In this document: positions 11,129-20,458 of the stretch, in pieces
Layout: each line of letters begins with the position of its first letter
Numbering within the stretch: the stretch's first letter is position 1
Source of the DNA: Sabethes cyaneus
Lineage: Eukaryota > Arthropoda > Insecta > Diptera > Culicidae
Direction: 5' to 3'
NCBI RefSeq assembly: GCF_943734655.1
Contig: NC_071355.1
Span: 31,036,964-31,100,963 of the forward strand
DNA: 64,000 nucleotides
The notes under the pieces: generated by a model
Database searches by the model: none
What the model was told of the DNA's origin: nothing
The model's input: only the letters and a program-made list of their open reading frames with translations
Position numbers and translations under genes: made by a program

Positions 11129-11240
11129 AAGTGCTATTTTGCATTAAATCGTTTCGATCTTCGGCGCACTTTTTCGTTATCCTCCAAGCAATAAGTGCGT
11201 CGAAGATACCGAAACGATTTAAGCTAAAATAGCACTTTTA
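11129..11240. repeat. Inverted repeat with ~44-bp arms
   Basis: The arm at about 11129-11172 (AAAGTGCTATTTTGC, AAATCGTTTCG, CGCACTT) is the near-perfect reverse complement of 11191-11238, with about 18 bp between. Transcribed on either strand it would fold into a long hairpin. It lies between spacer module B and the H2A relic. Confidence 0.85.
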
Positions 11241-11264
11241 TGAGCGCGTGCGCACTTATTGATT

Positions 11265-11397
11265 GGACAATTTTCCTTGCAATTGACAATAATAGATCGA
11301 TGTTTCGAATCCAACACGGTCGGCGTAATTTCCACTCCACACCAAACAATAATCGGCTACTGCCGAGTTTTACCACCTTTCCCGCGTCCGGACAGGG
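11265..11397 (-). pseudogene. Histone H2A relic, copy 1 (N-terminal part)
   Basis: On the minus strand, starting near 11395, the codons read (L)SGRGKGGKTRQ, where H2A starts MSGRGKGGK; the initiator ATG is now CTG. After a stop and a deletion, the frame at about 11332-11296 reads GNYADRVGFETSIYY, matching the H2A docking region GNYAERVGAGAPVYL. The rest of the fold is lost. SGRGKGGK is also the H4 start, but GNYADRVG decides for H2A. An H1 relic lies directly upstream on the same strand, as in the second unit at 12.1-13.6 kb, so the two are decayed copies of one histone repeat unit. Confidence 0.8.
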
Positions 11398-11499
11398 AGA
11401 TAAAATCGTAACTCTCATTATTATTTGTAACCCAAACAACGCGAAACTGATGCCGTTCGCAAAATCAATTCAACTGCACAAAATCAATTCGACTGCAAC

Positions 11500-11872
11500 T
11501 GCAACCGCATTCTCCGTTAGAACAACTTCTTTTGGCTTTGGAGTTTTCGATGCCTTTGCTATGGTCTTCATTGACTTAGTAATCTTGCTTCTCGCTAGCA
11601 AGTTTGGTAGGCGAACGAACCGGAAGCACCAGTTCTTTGTTTGGACCAGCTTTCTCTTGTTGAAAACTAACTTCAACTAACTTTCACGAATGTGTCCAAC
11701 CTTGAAACGTCACGATTGTAGCTGGCGACGATATACTTCTAGACGGCTTGCAACGAGGATCCGTTGACTCTTCGGTTTATTGGCGTCTCGCTTAGTGAAT
11801 TTGGATGTCTTCGTTGCCTTATTCCGGGGAAGAACAGCTGAAGCTCAACGATTTTCGAGCGGATTCTATAGA
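11500..11872 (-). pseudogene. Histone H1 relic, copy 1
   Basis: On the minus strand the parts of linker histone H1 appear in order: the basic N-terminal region KATKTSKFTKRDANKPKS (about 11820-11770), the globular-domain DNA seen in copy 2 (11760-11680), KLVQTK (about 11650), and the Lys/Pro/Ala-rich tail KTIAKASKTPKPKEVV (about 11560-11510). Many frameshifts and stops are present. H1 would bind linker DNA between nucleosomes. The sequence is parallel to copy 2 at 13035-13562 over most of its length, which makes the assignment firm although this copy alone is poor. Confidence 0.8.
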
Positions 11873-11879
11873 GCGTAAA

Positions 11880-12165
11880 TTATATACAATCAAACTTTGA
11901 TCCCTTTGATTCAAAGGGAATTTAATCCATAGCTCTTCTATATATTTCTGTCATCCGTGTTAGGGAAGTATTGGCGTGGGAAGGCAAAAATAAAATTAAA
12001 GCAACGTCATGAGTTAGAAGACCGCATGGTGAGTCACCACATATTTAACGTTTTATACATCAAATCAGAAGAAATTCTTCATGATTTAAAGAATCAGTGA
12101 CATTTGGAAATTTAATTAAAGAAATTTAGTATACAGAAAATTTTCATCTCTTCATTAACAAATTC
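11880..12165. repeat. H1 upstream spacer, partial copy, and AT-rich filler
   Basis: The stretch 11920-11985 (CCATAGCTC, ATATATTTCTGTCATCCG, TAGGGAAG and GGGAAGGCAAA) is a short copy of the spacer found complete at 13580-13907 and 24010-24340. The rest to 12165 is AT-rich with nothing recognised. Confidence 0.6.
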
Positions 12166-12168
12166 GTT

Positions 12169-12184
12169 CGTCCTAAAAAGGACG
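12169..12184 (-). terminator. Histone 3' stem-loop behind H2A relic 2
   Basis: On the minus strand the sequence is CGTCCTTTTTAGGACG: a 6-bp stem with a four-base T-rich loop, the form of the metazoan histone mRNA 3' stem-loop bound by SLBP and used instead of polyadenylation. It lies about 30 bp after the end of the H2A relic frame, where it belongs. Confidence 0.8.
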
Positions 12185-12189
12185 GGTTG

Positions 12190-12470
12190 TGGTAAATTAT
12201 GTGGTTGAAAATCCGGCCAGCAGAATGGCTTGAATGTTTGAAACAACACCTCCCAGGGCAATGGTGACAATGGTTATCGGACAGAGCATTTTCCATTGAT
12301 TCAAGCTCTTCCGCTCCCGCAACCAAATATTCTAATATAGCTGATAATGCTGATAATAGATCGATGCTCCGGTACCAACGCGTTCGGCGCACTCTACACC
12401 AAACAATGATCCGCTGCTGCTGCTGCTGCCGCTGCGCTGCGTTTTACCAGTTTGAAGAGTCCAGTGAGGG
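12190..12470 (-). pseudogene. Histone H2A relic, copy 2
   Basis: Three separated H2A blocks are read on the minus strand: AERVGTGASIYY (about 12392-12352), matching AERVGAGAPVYL; AILEYLVAGAEELES with NALSDN (about 12345-12275), matching [21 protein letters not shown]; and VTIALGGVVSNIQAILL (about 12270-12215), matching VTIAQGGVLPNIQAVLL. A frameshift separates the first two. A deletion removes about 27 residues between the second and third, covering the region with RHLQLAIRNDEEL. A CAG/CTG expansion (GSSSSSG, about 12415-12430) sits in the N-terminal part. A stem-loop follows at 12169-12184 and a TATA box precedes at 12555. It is clearly a dead replication-dependent H2A gene. Confidence 0.88.
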
Positions 12471-12554
12471 AGATATAATCGCAACTCTCTGCTGTCTGCT
12501 CTGTACCGTACCGATGTCAATGCGAAAATGATGCCGTTCGCCGGCTTACTTCTG

Positions 12555-12562
12555 ATTATATA
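12555..12562 (-). promoter_or_regulatory. TATA box of the H2A relic
   Basis: On the minus strand TATATAAT lies about 90-95 bp before the inferred H2A start, inside DNA also partly kept upstream of H2A copy 1 (GCGAACGGCATCA and GAGAGTTRCGATT are shared). It is likely the old promoter. Confidence 0.5.
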
Positions 12563-12599
12563 CCAGAGCAAACGGCACCAAGTTGTAACAAAGGCGGAT

Positions 12600-13030
12600 C
12601 AACGTAGGGCAGAGAATCATAGACACGAAAGAAAGGCGGTACAACGTACAACGAAACCGTACATTGTTTGAACAAAACCGGTGTCCGGTGCTTCCTTAAT
12701 GAACAGCTACCAGTTTCTGCAGAGCAACCTAATATGAAGCATCGACATCGTCTTCATGCCACCGAAAATCAGTGGAAAGGCCGCAAAGCGCGATAGGAAT
12801 AAGAAGACAGAAATATTCTTCGGAAGGTTTGTCTTAATACAGTTTAAACATGTAATTTCTGACGGGCTCGTACTTCGAACGCTCATACTAAACTACCAAC
12901 ATCACTTCTTTAAAATGTGAGAAAAATCAATTTTACTGCTTCGTATACTTTTATTCAGTAGTTCTTAAAAGAACTGATTGTTTTCTACCAGATATTAGTA
13001 ATGCAAATCAACGAAATTTACATCTAGGCA
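12600..13030. other. H1-H2A intergenic DNA, nothing further recognised
   Basis: Between the H2A promoter and the end of the H1 relic there is AT-rich DNA without a recognisable gene or a histone-type stem-loop. Confidence 0.4.
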
Positions 13031-13034
13031 GCAG

Positions 13035-13562
13035 TTTTTTTCGGGCACCTTCTCCGCTGGAACGACTTCCTTTGACTCTGGGGCTTTCGGTGCCTTTGCT
13101 ACGGTTTTCGTTGGCTTAGTAGATTTTTGTTCGGGGGTACCATCGCATATTTACTAGTACAGCTTTAATCGGAGCCGCCTTTGCAGCAGTTAGCAAAGAT
13201 AAATTGTTTTCGTCCGTTTTATCAACCTTGAACGAATCGGAATCGCCTGTTCTTTTTGTTTGGACCAGCTTTTCGACAGCTAATTTCATAACCTTTTTCA
13301 CGAATGTGTCCAACATTGGAACGTCACAATTGTGGCTAGCGGCGATTTACTTCCAACGGCTTGCAGCGAGGATCCATTGATTTTACTGGGTATTGATAGC
13401 AGCAAAAACCATATCGTTCGCTGGCGGGCGAGTCGGTGGCTTCTTCGGTTTGTTGGCGTCTTTCTTGGTGAATTTGAATGTCTTCGATGCCTTATTCCGA
13501 GCAAGCAGCAACCGCTGAAGCTCAACAATTTTCGAGCGGATTCTATAGAGCGTAAATTAAAT
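13035..13562 (-). pseudogene. Histone H1 relic, copy 2
   Basis: On the minus strand, in order: the basic N-terminal part with KTFKFTKKDANKPKK and PPTRPPANDMVFAAI (about 13490-13390), typical of the entry to the winged-helix domain; SLQAV (about 13365); after a frameshift, IAASHNCDVP then MLDTFVKKVMKLAVEK (about 13340-13265); KLVQTKRTGDSDSFKVDK (about 13270-13215), the beta-hairpin end of the globular domain; and the tail KPTKTVAKAPKAPESKEVV (about 13110-13050). One tyrosine codon in the KYIAAS position is now TAA, and frameshifts occur near 13365 and 13140. It is the best-preserved histone relic in the window. Confidence 0.92.
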
Positions 13563-13579
13563 ACAATCAAAGGTCAGCT

Positions 13580-13907
13580 TAACCCATAGCTCATTTCGTA
13601 TATATTTCTGTCATCTGTGCTAGGGAAGCATTGGCGTGGGAAGGCAAAAACATGAAAATAATGAAATAATGAATATCCGTCTAAAATTTTCTCAATTATT
13701 AAACGTTTGTTTGGAAAACATGGAATCTATTGTATTGTTATGGATTTTTTGAAAAATTTCCAATCGATTGATACCAATATCTCTAGAATCTGTTGACGGA
13801 TGACTGAGTTATAAGCGTGCAAACCATAACCACTTTTCGTTACATGTTCCCTTTTCGTTTTTCTAAAGTGCACCCCAATATAGAAATCAAAGAAGTAGTT
13901 CTACTTC
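13580..13907. repeat. Histone spacer module C (copy 1)
   Basis: This spacer lies upstream of H1 copy 2. Its phrases in order are GTATATATTTCTGTCATC, TAGGGAAGCA, GGGAAGGCAAA, TTTTCTCAATTATTAAAC, GGATGACTGAGTTATAAGC, AACCACTTTTCGTTACATG and GCACCCCAATATAGAAATC, ending at a palindrome variant GAAGTAGTTCTACTTC (13892-13907). Copies: 24010-24340 (same phrases) and 25440-25748 (5' part diverged). Confidence 0.8.
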
Positions 13908-13909
13908 AA

Positions 13910-14395
13910 AAATGTACTACAGCTGTAGTGTTCGGTTATAATACGACTCTGTATGAATACGCATGCTTGCCGTTCCATTAGAAGTGTAGTGAAAAGATAT
14001 GGTGTTGATAAAATAGGATTGAATTGGTAAAATCCCTTCAACGTGGGGAAACATGGGTAATAAAAACAATCTTTAATTTCAGTAAGGTAGCAGGAAAGCA
14101 ATAGTTTGTGTTCTTGATTTTGTTAAATTGTTTTCAAATGTACAATCTTTTGAGAATTGAACGTATGCAATGTTACTACTTTGATAAATGTTACATACAA
14201 CGCATGTAGCATGTATATATGTTGCATATAGCATGTATACATGAAGAATCGAATCATTACAAGCATGAATACATGCTACTATCACTACACATACGACACT
14301 TACGTAGTCCTGCGTCACCTGTATATGCGGTCGTGTCTTGTACACAACCCCTCTGATTTTTTGATACAGCGTGAACCGCCCTGGTACTATGCCGT
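13910..14395. other. AT-rich spacer with palindrome variant
   Basis: The variant ACGTAGTCCTGCGTCA is at 14302-14317. It is followed by TGTCTTGTACACAACCCCTC (about 14333), which recurs at about 26430 (TGTCTTGTATACAACCCCTC), so this is another histone-spacer fragment. Around 14195-14245 alternating GCATGTA/TATACATG phrases form short inverted repeats. Confidence 0.5.
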
Positions 14396-14419
14396 TAACA
14401 TAATGGCCAAAAGTCGCGC

Positions 14420-14710
14420 TCGGAAGTTGTACAACATGGCTATAACAAAGTACTAAGGACCAAGGACCTTTTGAACGAGGAAACGTATGAGAAGATGGAT
14501 TTTGAGCAACTTCTCGGACACAAGCTAAACATGCAGGAAAATTTCTAATCTGGTAGAGATCTGCAGCTGTGGCCAGAATACCAAGGTTTTCGTTATAAAT
14601 CAGACTGTGAACCCGAAGATCTATAAGACAGAGTGGACAGACATTTATACCAAAGCACACAAGGATCCTGCAACATTTTTACCACATTTCGCTAACTGCC
14701 ACTACAGCTG
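14420..14710 (+). pseudogene. Unidentified decayed coding fragment
   Basis: One plus-strand frame reads YNKVLRTKDLLNEETY then EKMDFEQLLGHKLNMQENF before a stop (about 14432-14548). After a frame change, VINQTVNPKIYKTEWTDIYT and KAHKDPATFLPHFANCHYS follow (about 14588-14710). Composition and continuity look protein-like, unlike the surrounding chance frames, but I do not recognise the family. It may be a fragment of an old processed pseudogene or of a transposon protein. A longer minus-strand frame over the same DNA looks like a shadow. Confidence 0.3.
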
Positions 14711-14729
14711 AAAGACACTTTTGTGGATG

Positions 14730-15335
14730 TTGTTTTAAGGGGACTTGAACGACTGAAAATTTTGAGGAAATCAATTTTTTTTATTTCAGATTTTGATTCT
14801 GCAGTCTTTTCCGCTTATTTTGATACTAAATTTGTAATGATCCGATCACGGGAAGTGGCCGAAACATGATCATACATAAGCGTTCCAGTGCGGCGTGGAA
14901 CAACCTCGACGGAATAAAACGCCGCTCCTGAAAAATCACGATGTTCAAACTTTATGTACCTTTTTCTCAGAAACTACACAACGTTTTGTAACGATTTTTT
15001 TTTGTTTTGTTGGTAGTAGCTTGGCAATGACTTTTATAACTTTTGAGTTTTGTAAACGAAATACGACCTGAGAAAAACGAAAAAGAAAAGATGGCTGAAA
15101 AAATAAAATTCTGTGTTCTTTTTCTTTTTTCTCTGGCTGTGTTACGTTTACAATGTAATACAAACCTCAAAAGTTATAACAGTCTTTGCCAAGCTACTAC
15201 CAATAAAACAAAAACAGTTTGTTCCAATACGTTCTGTAGTTTTTGAGAATAAGGTACATAAAGTTTGAAAATGGCAGTTTTTCAGGAGCGGCGTTTTATT
15301 CCGTCGAGGTTTTTCCACGCCGCACTGGAACGTCA
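14730..15335. mobile_element. Foldback element with ~165-bp inverted arms
   Basis: The arm at about 14890-15060 (GTGCGGCGTGGAACAACCTC, AAACGCCGCTCCTG, TTTATGTACC, TTTTGTTGGTAGTAGCTTGG, ACTTTTATAACTTTTGAG) is the reverse complement of 15150-15332. About 90 bp of A-rich spacer lie between. Outside the left arm, 14735-14890 continues to a TTAAGGGGAC end. A one-armed relative lies at 30485-30800 in the opposite orientation, and a diverged arm is at about 58960-59260. No transposase is present. The short frames are shadows. Confidence 0.85.
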
Positions 15336-15339
15336 ACTC

Positions 15340-17985
15340 ACCCAATTGTCGCCAATTTCGTCCGATCGAGAAACTTTGTTCAATTTTTAACCGGAAGGAA
15401 GATGTTAAAATTGATATCAGATTTAGAATGGTTAACGAAAGCGCATATTTCAATCATAAGACATTTGACAGGAGAAGACGATAGATAAATAGTAGTAGGC
15501 AATGCGAACAGGGTGTGGTCAGATATTGAACCACACGGGTAGGTTAATGAAACCCCCTTTTTCCAGCATACCTTTGAGAAACACTGCGCGTTTATGTAAA
15601 ATAATTTCACATTTTGAAGCGGAACGCATTTAACAAAAATGATACTCGTAAGTGTAAAATAATTGCTGTAGGTGCTTTTGACATTTTCAAAAAGTATTTT
15701 TCAGAATGTGTTCAGCTACCTACTAGAAAATATGCGACAATTTTTTATTTCGAAGAATAACGTTGATAGGAGTCTATTTTAATTTTATCTGACCACGGTT
15801 ATTACAGTTCCGATCACAAAGTGCTTATTACAACAAAAACACTTGAACGGTGCCCTGTGTCCACTCATCCATCGGCGTGCGCGACACACACACGCGCGCT
15901 GGCGGAAGAAGCAATTTGCTCTATTTAGTGGTCACCGCACCGCAGCTGGTCCGAAACGATAAATTTTCTGCGGTTACCACCCAATCGCTGGCTTTGCCAA
16001 ACCAAATTAACGTTTCCACATTGGTAAGCTATTTTGGCAAATCCCATTATCTGCCGGTTTACTATTTTCTACCCGATTCCACTTGGTGGTCTGTACCAGC
16101 GCCAACGCCAACGCCAACGCCAAACCGGTACGGTACATACGCTGTTTCTACACTTGACAAACGTGACACGTGCATCGCATTGTTGGCGGAAGTAATTCGG
16201 TTGGACTGTTAATTATGGGCTGCCTCTTGCCATTTGCGCTTTCCTATGGTAGGGAAACAACGCTGCGCTGCGATGCAGGACACAGCGCACGCAAAATGGA
16301 ACCGGACCATCATCCAGGACCAGTGCAGTCTGCAGTGTGGCCTAGTTTCGGGTGAAAAGTTCCGCCAGTGCCGGCCATACTCACTGGTAGCAAAAATATT
16401 CAAAAATTCGAAAACAGTCATGTGCTGCTTTTTTTTCGGGAAGCTTTCCCAAATCGTGTAAAACGTGCATGCAAATTATTATCGATTCCTGAGTTTCTCG
16501 GTAACATACCGCTTTAATGAACGCAATTTTTTTCGATCTTTGCACAACGTCGGTGAAGTGTGCATTTTATTGGCGACCATTTTAATTCAAAGCTAGATCA
16601 CTAATTGGTGAAATTTGATTGATTTAGATGCGTAGATTCCTGTGGTGGGTCTGTTATGCAAATTTCATCTACATTGTTGTTCATTATGGTGTACGGTCGA
16701 TTTAGCATGAATAATTGCTTCAAACATACGGGTGGTTGGTCTTTCGATTGACAGCAGAACTAAACTGTAATTTCTATGCACTTCGGTTGTTTCCCTTTCA
16801 ATTTACAAAACTCAAAGTTACTGGCTTTGATTTTTTTTTATTGCAGCAAACACAATAACTAATATTGATTCACATGATTGGATTTGGACGAAACTTCTTT
16901 GTCCTGGATCGGAATCGAGCCTCCGAACCGAAACAGAATCAGACGCGGCAATATGGAACCGGTTTGTCACTGGGACTAACGCATGACGCGACGGTGACAA
17001 ATGGAAGGGCACATCCGATGAATGCTAATGATGTTTGCTGATAGGATGTAGCCACGGCAATGATAGCGTATCACGATGGCAAAACGTGAAATCGATAGGC
17101 ATTGGTGTCTTGCCCTCCCCGGAGCCTATTGAAACTTCCTGCAAACGAATGGGCAGGGAAAACTGTTTCCGGTAAGCTTGCTGATGTGAATTGTCTAATC
17201 ACGTCGGGCATTAGGGTTGCTTGTTGGGGAAAATGAGAATTGATGAAGATGAAAAGCGAACGAAATGGTCTAATGATATTCGTATGACGCAACGAGAATA
17301 TTCTAGTCTTCCGGAATACGAGGTCATCCGCGGTTTTGGGCATCATAATTAACAGCACATCATGGAATGGTTCGAATAGTCGTCAGTGATATTTTAGAAC
17401 TGCCTATCTGTAAGTAACATGTACAATTTTTAGACCAAGATATATCCGTTAGTATGTAAGTTCAAAACAAAAGAAAACACGCCGTTGATAATTGTAGGTT
17501 AGGGAACCCGTTTTAAGCGCTTTATGCGGATCACTGATTGTTTTATCTTATTATAAGCGATGGGTTGGATAAGTGGGGGATGTCAGCGAACACATCTTCT
17601 TGTTAATTTTAGTTTTACAAGCTATTATTAAGCTAAACTTCGGTTTTTTTAACATTGAAAATTGATGCGCTGGAACTAATTTCAATCAGCTGAAACGCAT
17701 TTTAATCACCAAGGTGCTTTCCCGACTTCAGAACAATGTTTTGGTCTGGAAAACACCGAGTAATCGCAGGATGGCGAATCTATTATTATTATCATAAAAA
17801 TACCAGAGTAATTCTCGCTGAAACGGGGCCACTACTGACACGAGGTCTTCAAATATTAAAACTTTTGCGCTTAATTGGTTGAAAATGGTTAAAAAATAAC
17901 AATTACACTTTTGATGCCTCGAAATAGTGGACCCCTCGTTCGCCAAGGGGCCTAACAGGTTCAAAAAAAGTTGAATTTTGAGCAA
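15340..17985. other. No gene recognised; mostly unique-looking DNA
   Basis: No exon or RNA gene can be supported. At about 16098-16122 a short (GCCAAC)n hexamer run occurs. Around 15850-16400 and 16900-17360 the composition is more balanced and could be single-copy host DNA. The short frames here have no recognisable motifs. Confidence 0.4.
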
Positions 17986-17989
17986 AACT

Positions 17990-18625
17990 TGACATCTATA
18001 CCATGCGCTATGTCATAAATTTGCCATGAAACAACTTACAAATAGCCCGGTTCTGTAAAGAAGAAGAATAGGGCTTTCAAATGGAGTAAAAAAATTTTTT
18101 GGCGGCCATATTGGATTTGGTCGCTATATATAATTTAATCAAACAATCGCCGTTTCTACCATGAGCCCCCTAACCGATTTTCATTTTAAGACCACCATTG
18201 GAAAGCTGAGGAAAAATGCTACAAGAAACATTCATAAAATTAGGTGTACAATGGCATTAACTGAATAAAACAACTAGTTATTTGTAGCAAGATTCACAAT
18301 TTTCATATAATTTTTGTGATATTTCCAAAATTTGCTATGAAACAAACTACAAACGACACGGTTTTATAAAGAGGCGAGATAGGGTTTATAAACGAAGTGA
18401 AATAAATCGACGGCCATCTTGGATTTGGCAGCCATGTTGGATTTCATAAAAAATCACCGTTTTCGCCATGATCCCTCCAACCGATTTTAATTTTAAGGCC
18501 ACCATCGGAAAGCTGAGAAAAAATTCTATAAAGGATATTCATCAAATTGCATGTGTAGTGGCATTAACTGAATTAAACAACACGGTTTTGTAAAGAGGAG
18601 AGTTAGGGCTTGTAAACAAAGTGTA
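17990..18625. repeat. ~300-bp tandem repeat, about 2.2 units
   Basis: Phrases GCYATGAAACAA, ACGGTTTTGTAAAGAG, GGCCATNTTGGATTTGG, CCAACCGATTTTAATTTTAAG, GCCACCATCGGAAAGCTGAG and GTGGCATTAACTGAAT recur. Starts are near 18026, 18328 and 18574 (the third unit lacks its first ~60 bp and is truncated). No coding content. Confidence 0.8.
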
Positions 18626-18634
18626 AAAAAATCG

Positions 18635-18866
18635 GCGGAGCCGGCTTAGCTTGTAAGTTTTGTGAATTTGTATATTAGAAATGTCTGTGAACCTTGTGAT
18701 ATATGTAAACACTTATTGTAAGCGTCAAAAGAATATGGGGTTTTTATGCCTTTTTGAGAGTCAATGTTAGATCTTCTCAAAAAGGCTTTTCCCCATCCAA
18801 ATAAATTCATGGAGGCCTACTTGGTCAAATGGATAAATAAATAAAAATGAAATGAAATGAAACAAC
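18635..18866 (+). mobile_element. 3' end of a non-LTR retrotransposon with hairpin and tail
   Basis: The segment ends in TAAATAAATAAAAATGAAATG repeats, typical of a LINE 3' tail. Upstream a strong hairpin is present: GCCTTTTTGAGA (18748-18759) pairs with TCTCAAAAAGGC (18775-18786), extended by ATGGGG/CCCCAT. Such hairpins can be reverse-transcriptase recognition structures. No coding part remains. Confidence 0.55.
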
Positions 18867-18879
18867 CGTACTAATAGGG

Positions 18880-19260
18880 AGGATTGGACATAGGGTATTT
18901 AATTAGACTTGAATTAGGACTAATCTGAGCTACAAGCTTTACTTCAAATTGGACTTACAACTGGATTTAAAATTAGACTTAAATTTGAAGTTTTATATGG
19001 AATTAGACATGAAATCGGTCTTTGACGATTTTATTTCAAGATGGATTTGAAAGTTTATTTGGAATTGCAATTGGTTTTGAAGTTAAAGTTGGAATATGAC
19101 TTGATATTGGATTAGAAATTACAATCGATGTTCAACCTAAAATTGGAATTGAAACTGTACTTGATTGGACATTGATTTGGACTAATTTGAACCTGTAATT
19201 TACTACAAACCCGCCATGGACAGGAAACCAGACATGAAGTTTTACTTGTACTTTTAAATT
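18880..19260. repeat. Degenerate ~12-bp repeat GACTTGAAATTG
   Basis: An AT-rich run of related phrases (GACTTGAATT, GGATTTGAAAGT, TTGGAATTGAAACTG and so on) fits a decayed 12-13-bp tandem repeat. The same type occurs at 59455-59760. Confidence 0.7.
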
Positions 19261-19261
19261 T

Positions 19262-19437
19262 GAATGGAGATTTTTCGTCTTATTCTTTCACACATTTTAC
19301 CGCTTTTCTGTTACGCTTTTTCTCTTTTCCAATCATGTTTCCACGTTTTCTTCCGTTTTCTCTTCTTGTCTGTACAGTTTCCCTTATTTTAGCACTCACT
19401 TTCCATCTGTTTTTCATCTGTTCTCTCGTTTTGACGT
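19262..19437. repeat. Pyrimidine-rich tract 1
   Basis: A short copy of the T/C-rich sequence that fills 20860-21600 and 31020-33905. It includes CTGTACAGTTTCCCTTATTT, close to the phrase at 31020, and ends directly at the palindrome at 19433. Confidence 0.7.
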
Positions 19438-19540
19438 AGGACTACGTCTTTGTTTACTATACTGGGACTGGGTAGCACTTTGTGAAAACGAAAATAGAAG
19501 TGTAACGTTTGAATGAAAGATTTCAAATGACAATAACTAC
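19433..19540. repeat. Histone-spacer module D with palindrome (copy 1)
   Basis: It begins with GACGTAGGACTACGTC (19433-19448) and runs through TTTGTTTACTATACTGGG, AGCACTTTGTGAAAACG and GTAACGTTTGAATGAAAG. It is the reverse complement of 26600-26710. Confidence 0.75.
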
Positions 19541-19629
19541 TGAACTACTGAATGAAACTGAACAATTTATGTGTCGTTGAATAGATAAAAATACCAGCAA
19601 TTTTATGGTGGGTTAGAGACCAATTTTAA

Positions 19630-20205
19630 GGAGGGCGTAAGAGGGGGGGCTGAAACACAAATTTCCTCAAAACTCGAGAACTAATCAAGCAAATGGAACC
19701 AAGTTTGGCATGTGGAGGTTTCAGAAGACAGGATTTTTTTCTATGATGTACTGAGACCCCTTCCCCTTCTAAGAGGGGGGGCTCCCATACAAATGAAATA
19801 CAAATTTCCTCATGACTCCAGAACTTATCAAGCAAATGGAACCAAATTTGGCATGTGGAGGTTTCAGAAGGCAAGATTTTTTCTATGGTGGATTATGACC
19901 CCTCCCCTCTATAGAAAGGGGGGGGGGGGAGGGCATACAAATAATATACAAATTTCCTCATAACTCGAGAACTAATCAAGTAAAAGGAACCAAATTTGGC
20001 AAGTGAGGGTTTTTGGAGGTAAATATTTTTTTATGGTGTACTGAGACCCCTTCCGCTTCTAAGAGGGGGGCTCCCATACAAATGAAATGCAAATTTCCTC
20101 ATAATTCGAGAACTAATCAAGCAAAAGGAACCAAATTTGGTATGTGGGGCTGTTTGGAGGCATGCATTTATTTTATGATGGTTTGAGACCCCTCATCCCT
20201 GTGGT
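19630..20205. repeat. ~145-bp tandem repeat array (copy 2)
   Basis: Four diverged units of the family at 965-1490. The phrase AACTCGAGAA or its variant starts at 19671, 19814, 19962 and 20103, giving periods of 143, 148 and 141 bp. Each unit carries TTTGGCATGTGG, AGACCCCTTCC and CTCCCATACAAATG. Confidence 0.85.
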
Positions 20206-20339
20206 AGGAAGATAAGGACTCTCATACAAATAAAACAGAAATTGCGTATGTGCCATATTTTCTGCTATGTAAGTAGCAGTAAGGTGTGAAAGTAAACTAG
20301 TAAAACCTTCACGGATCAAAAGACAGTGAATCGACGCCT

Positions 20340-20420
20340 CTAACTTACGTGCCTGTTGCCGTTCATGTCAAAAGAGGACATTCGAATGGCACGTCATATT
20401 TGCTATGAAAGTACTTTGGC
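20340..20420 (+). pseudogene. Histone H3 C-terminal relic (tentative)
   Basis: The plus-strand frame from about 20359 reads PFMSKEDIRMARHICYES, comparable to the last residues of H3, TIMPKDIQLARRIRGERA (M, K, D, I, A, R and I kept). A degenerate histone stem-loop follows 28 bp later at 20443-20458. The preceding 5' part of H3 is not recognisable. Histone H3 would be a nucleosome core subunit. Match length is short, so the call depends on the stem-loop and on the neighbouring histone relics. Confidence 0.4.
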
Positions 20421-20442
20421 TTTAATGTTATTTGTAACCAAT

Positions 20443-20458
20443 GGCCCTTTTAAAGGCC
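20443..20458 (+). terminator. Degenerate histone-type 3' stem-loop
   Basis: GGCCCTTTTAAAGGCC can form the histone stem-loop shape with one C-A mismatch in the stem and loop TTTA. It follows the H3-like frame at the normal distance. Confidence 0.5.

Noticed and set aside
14405..14460. MAKSRARKLYN frame as a histone H3 N-terminus
   Set aside because: Resemblance to MARTKQTARKS needs a two-residue gap and does not continue; too short to support.
14079..14660. 193-codon minus-strand open frame
   Set aside because: No domain; it runs through spacer DNA and lies opposite the more protein-like plus-strand fragment.
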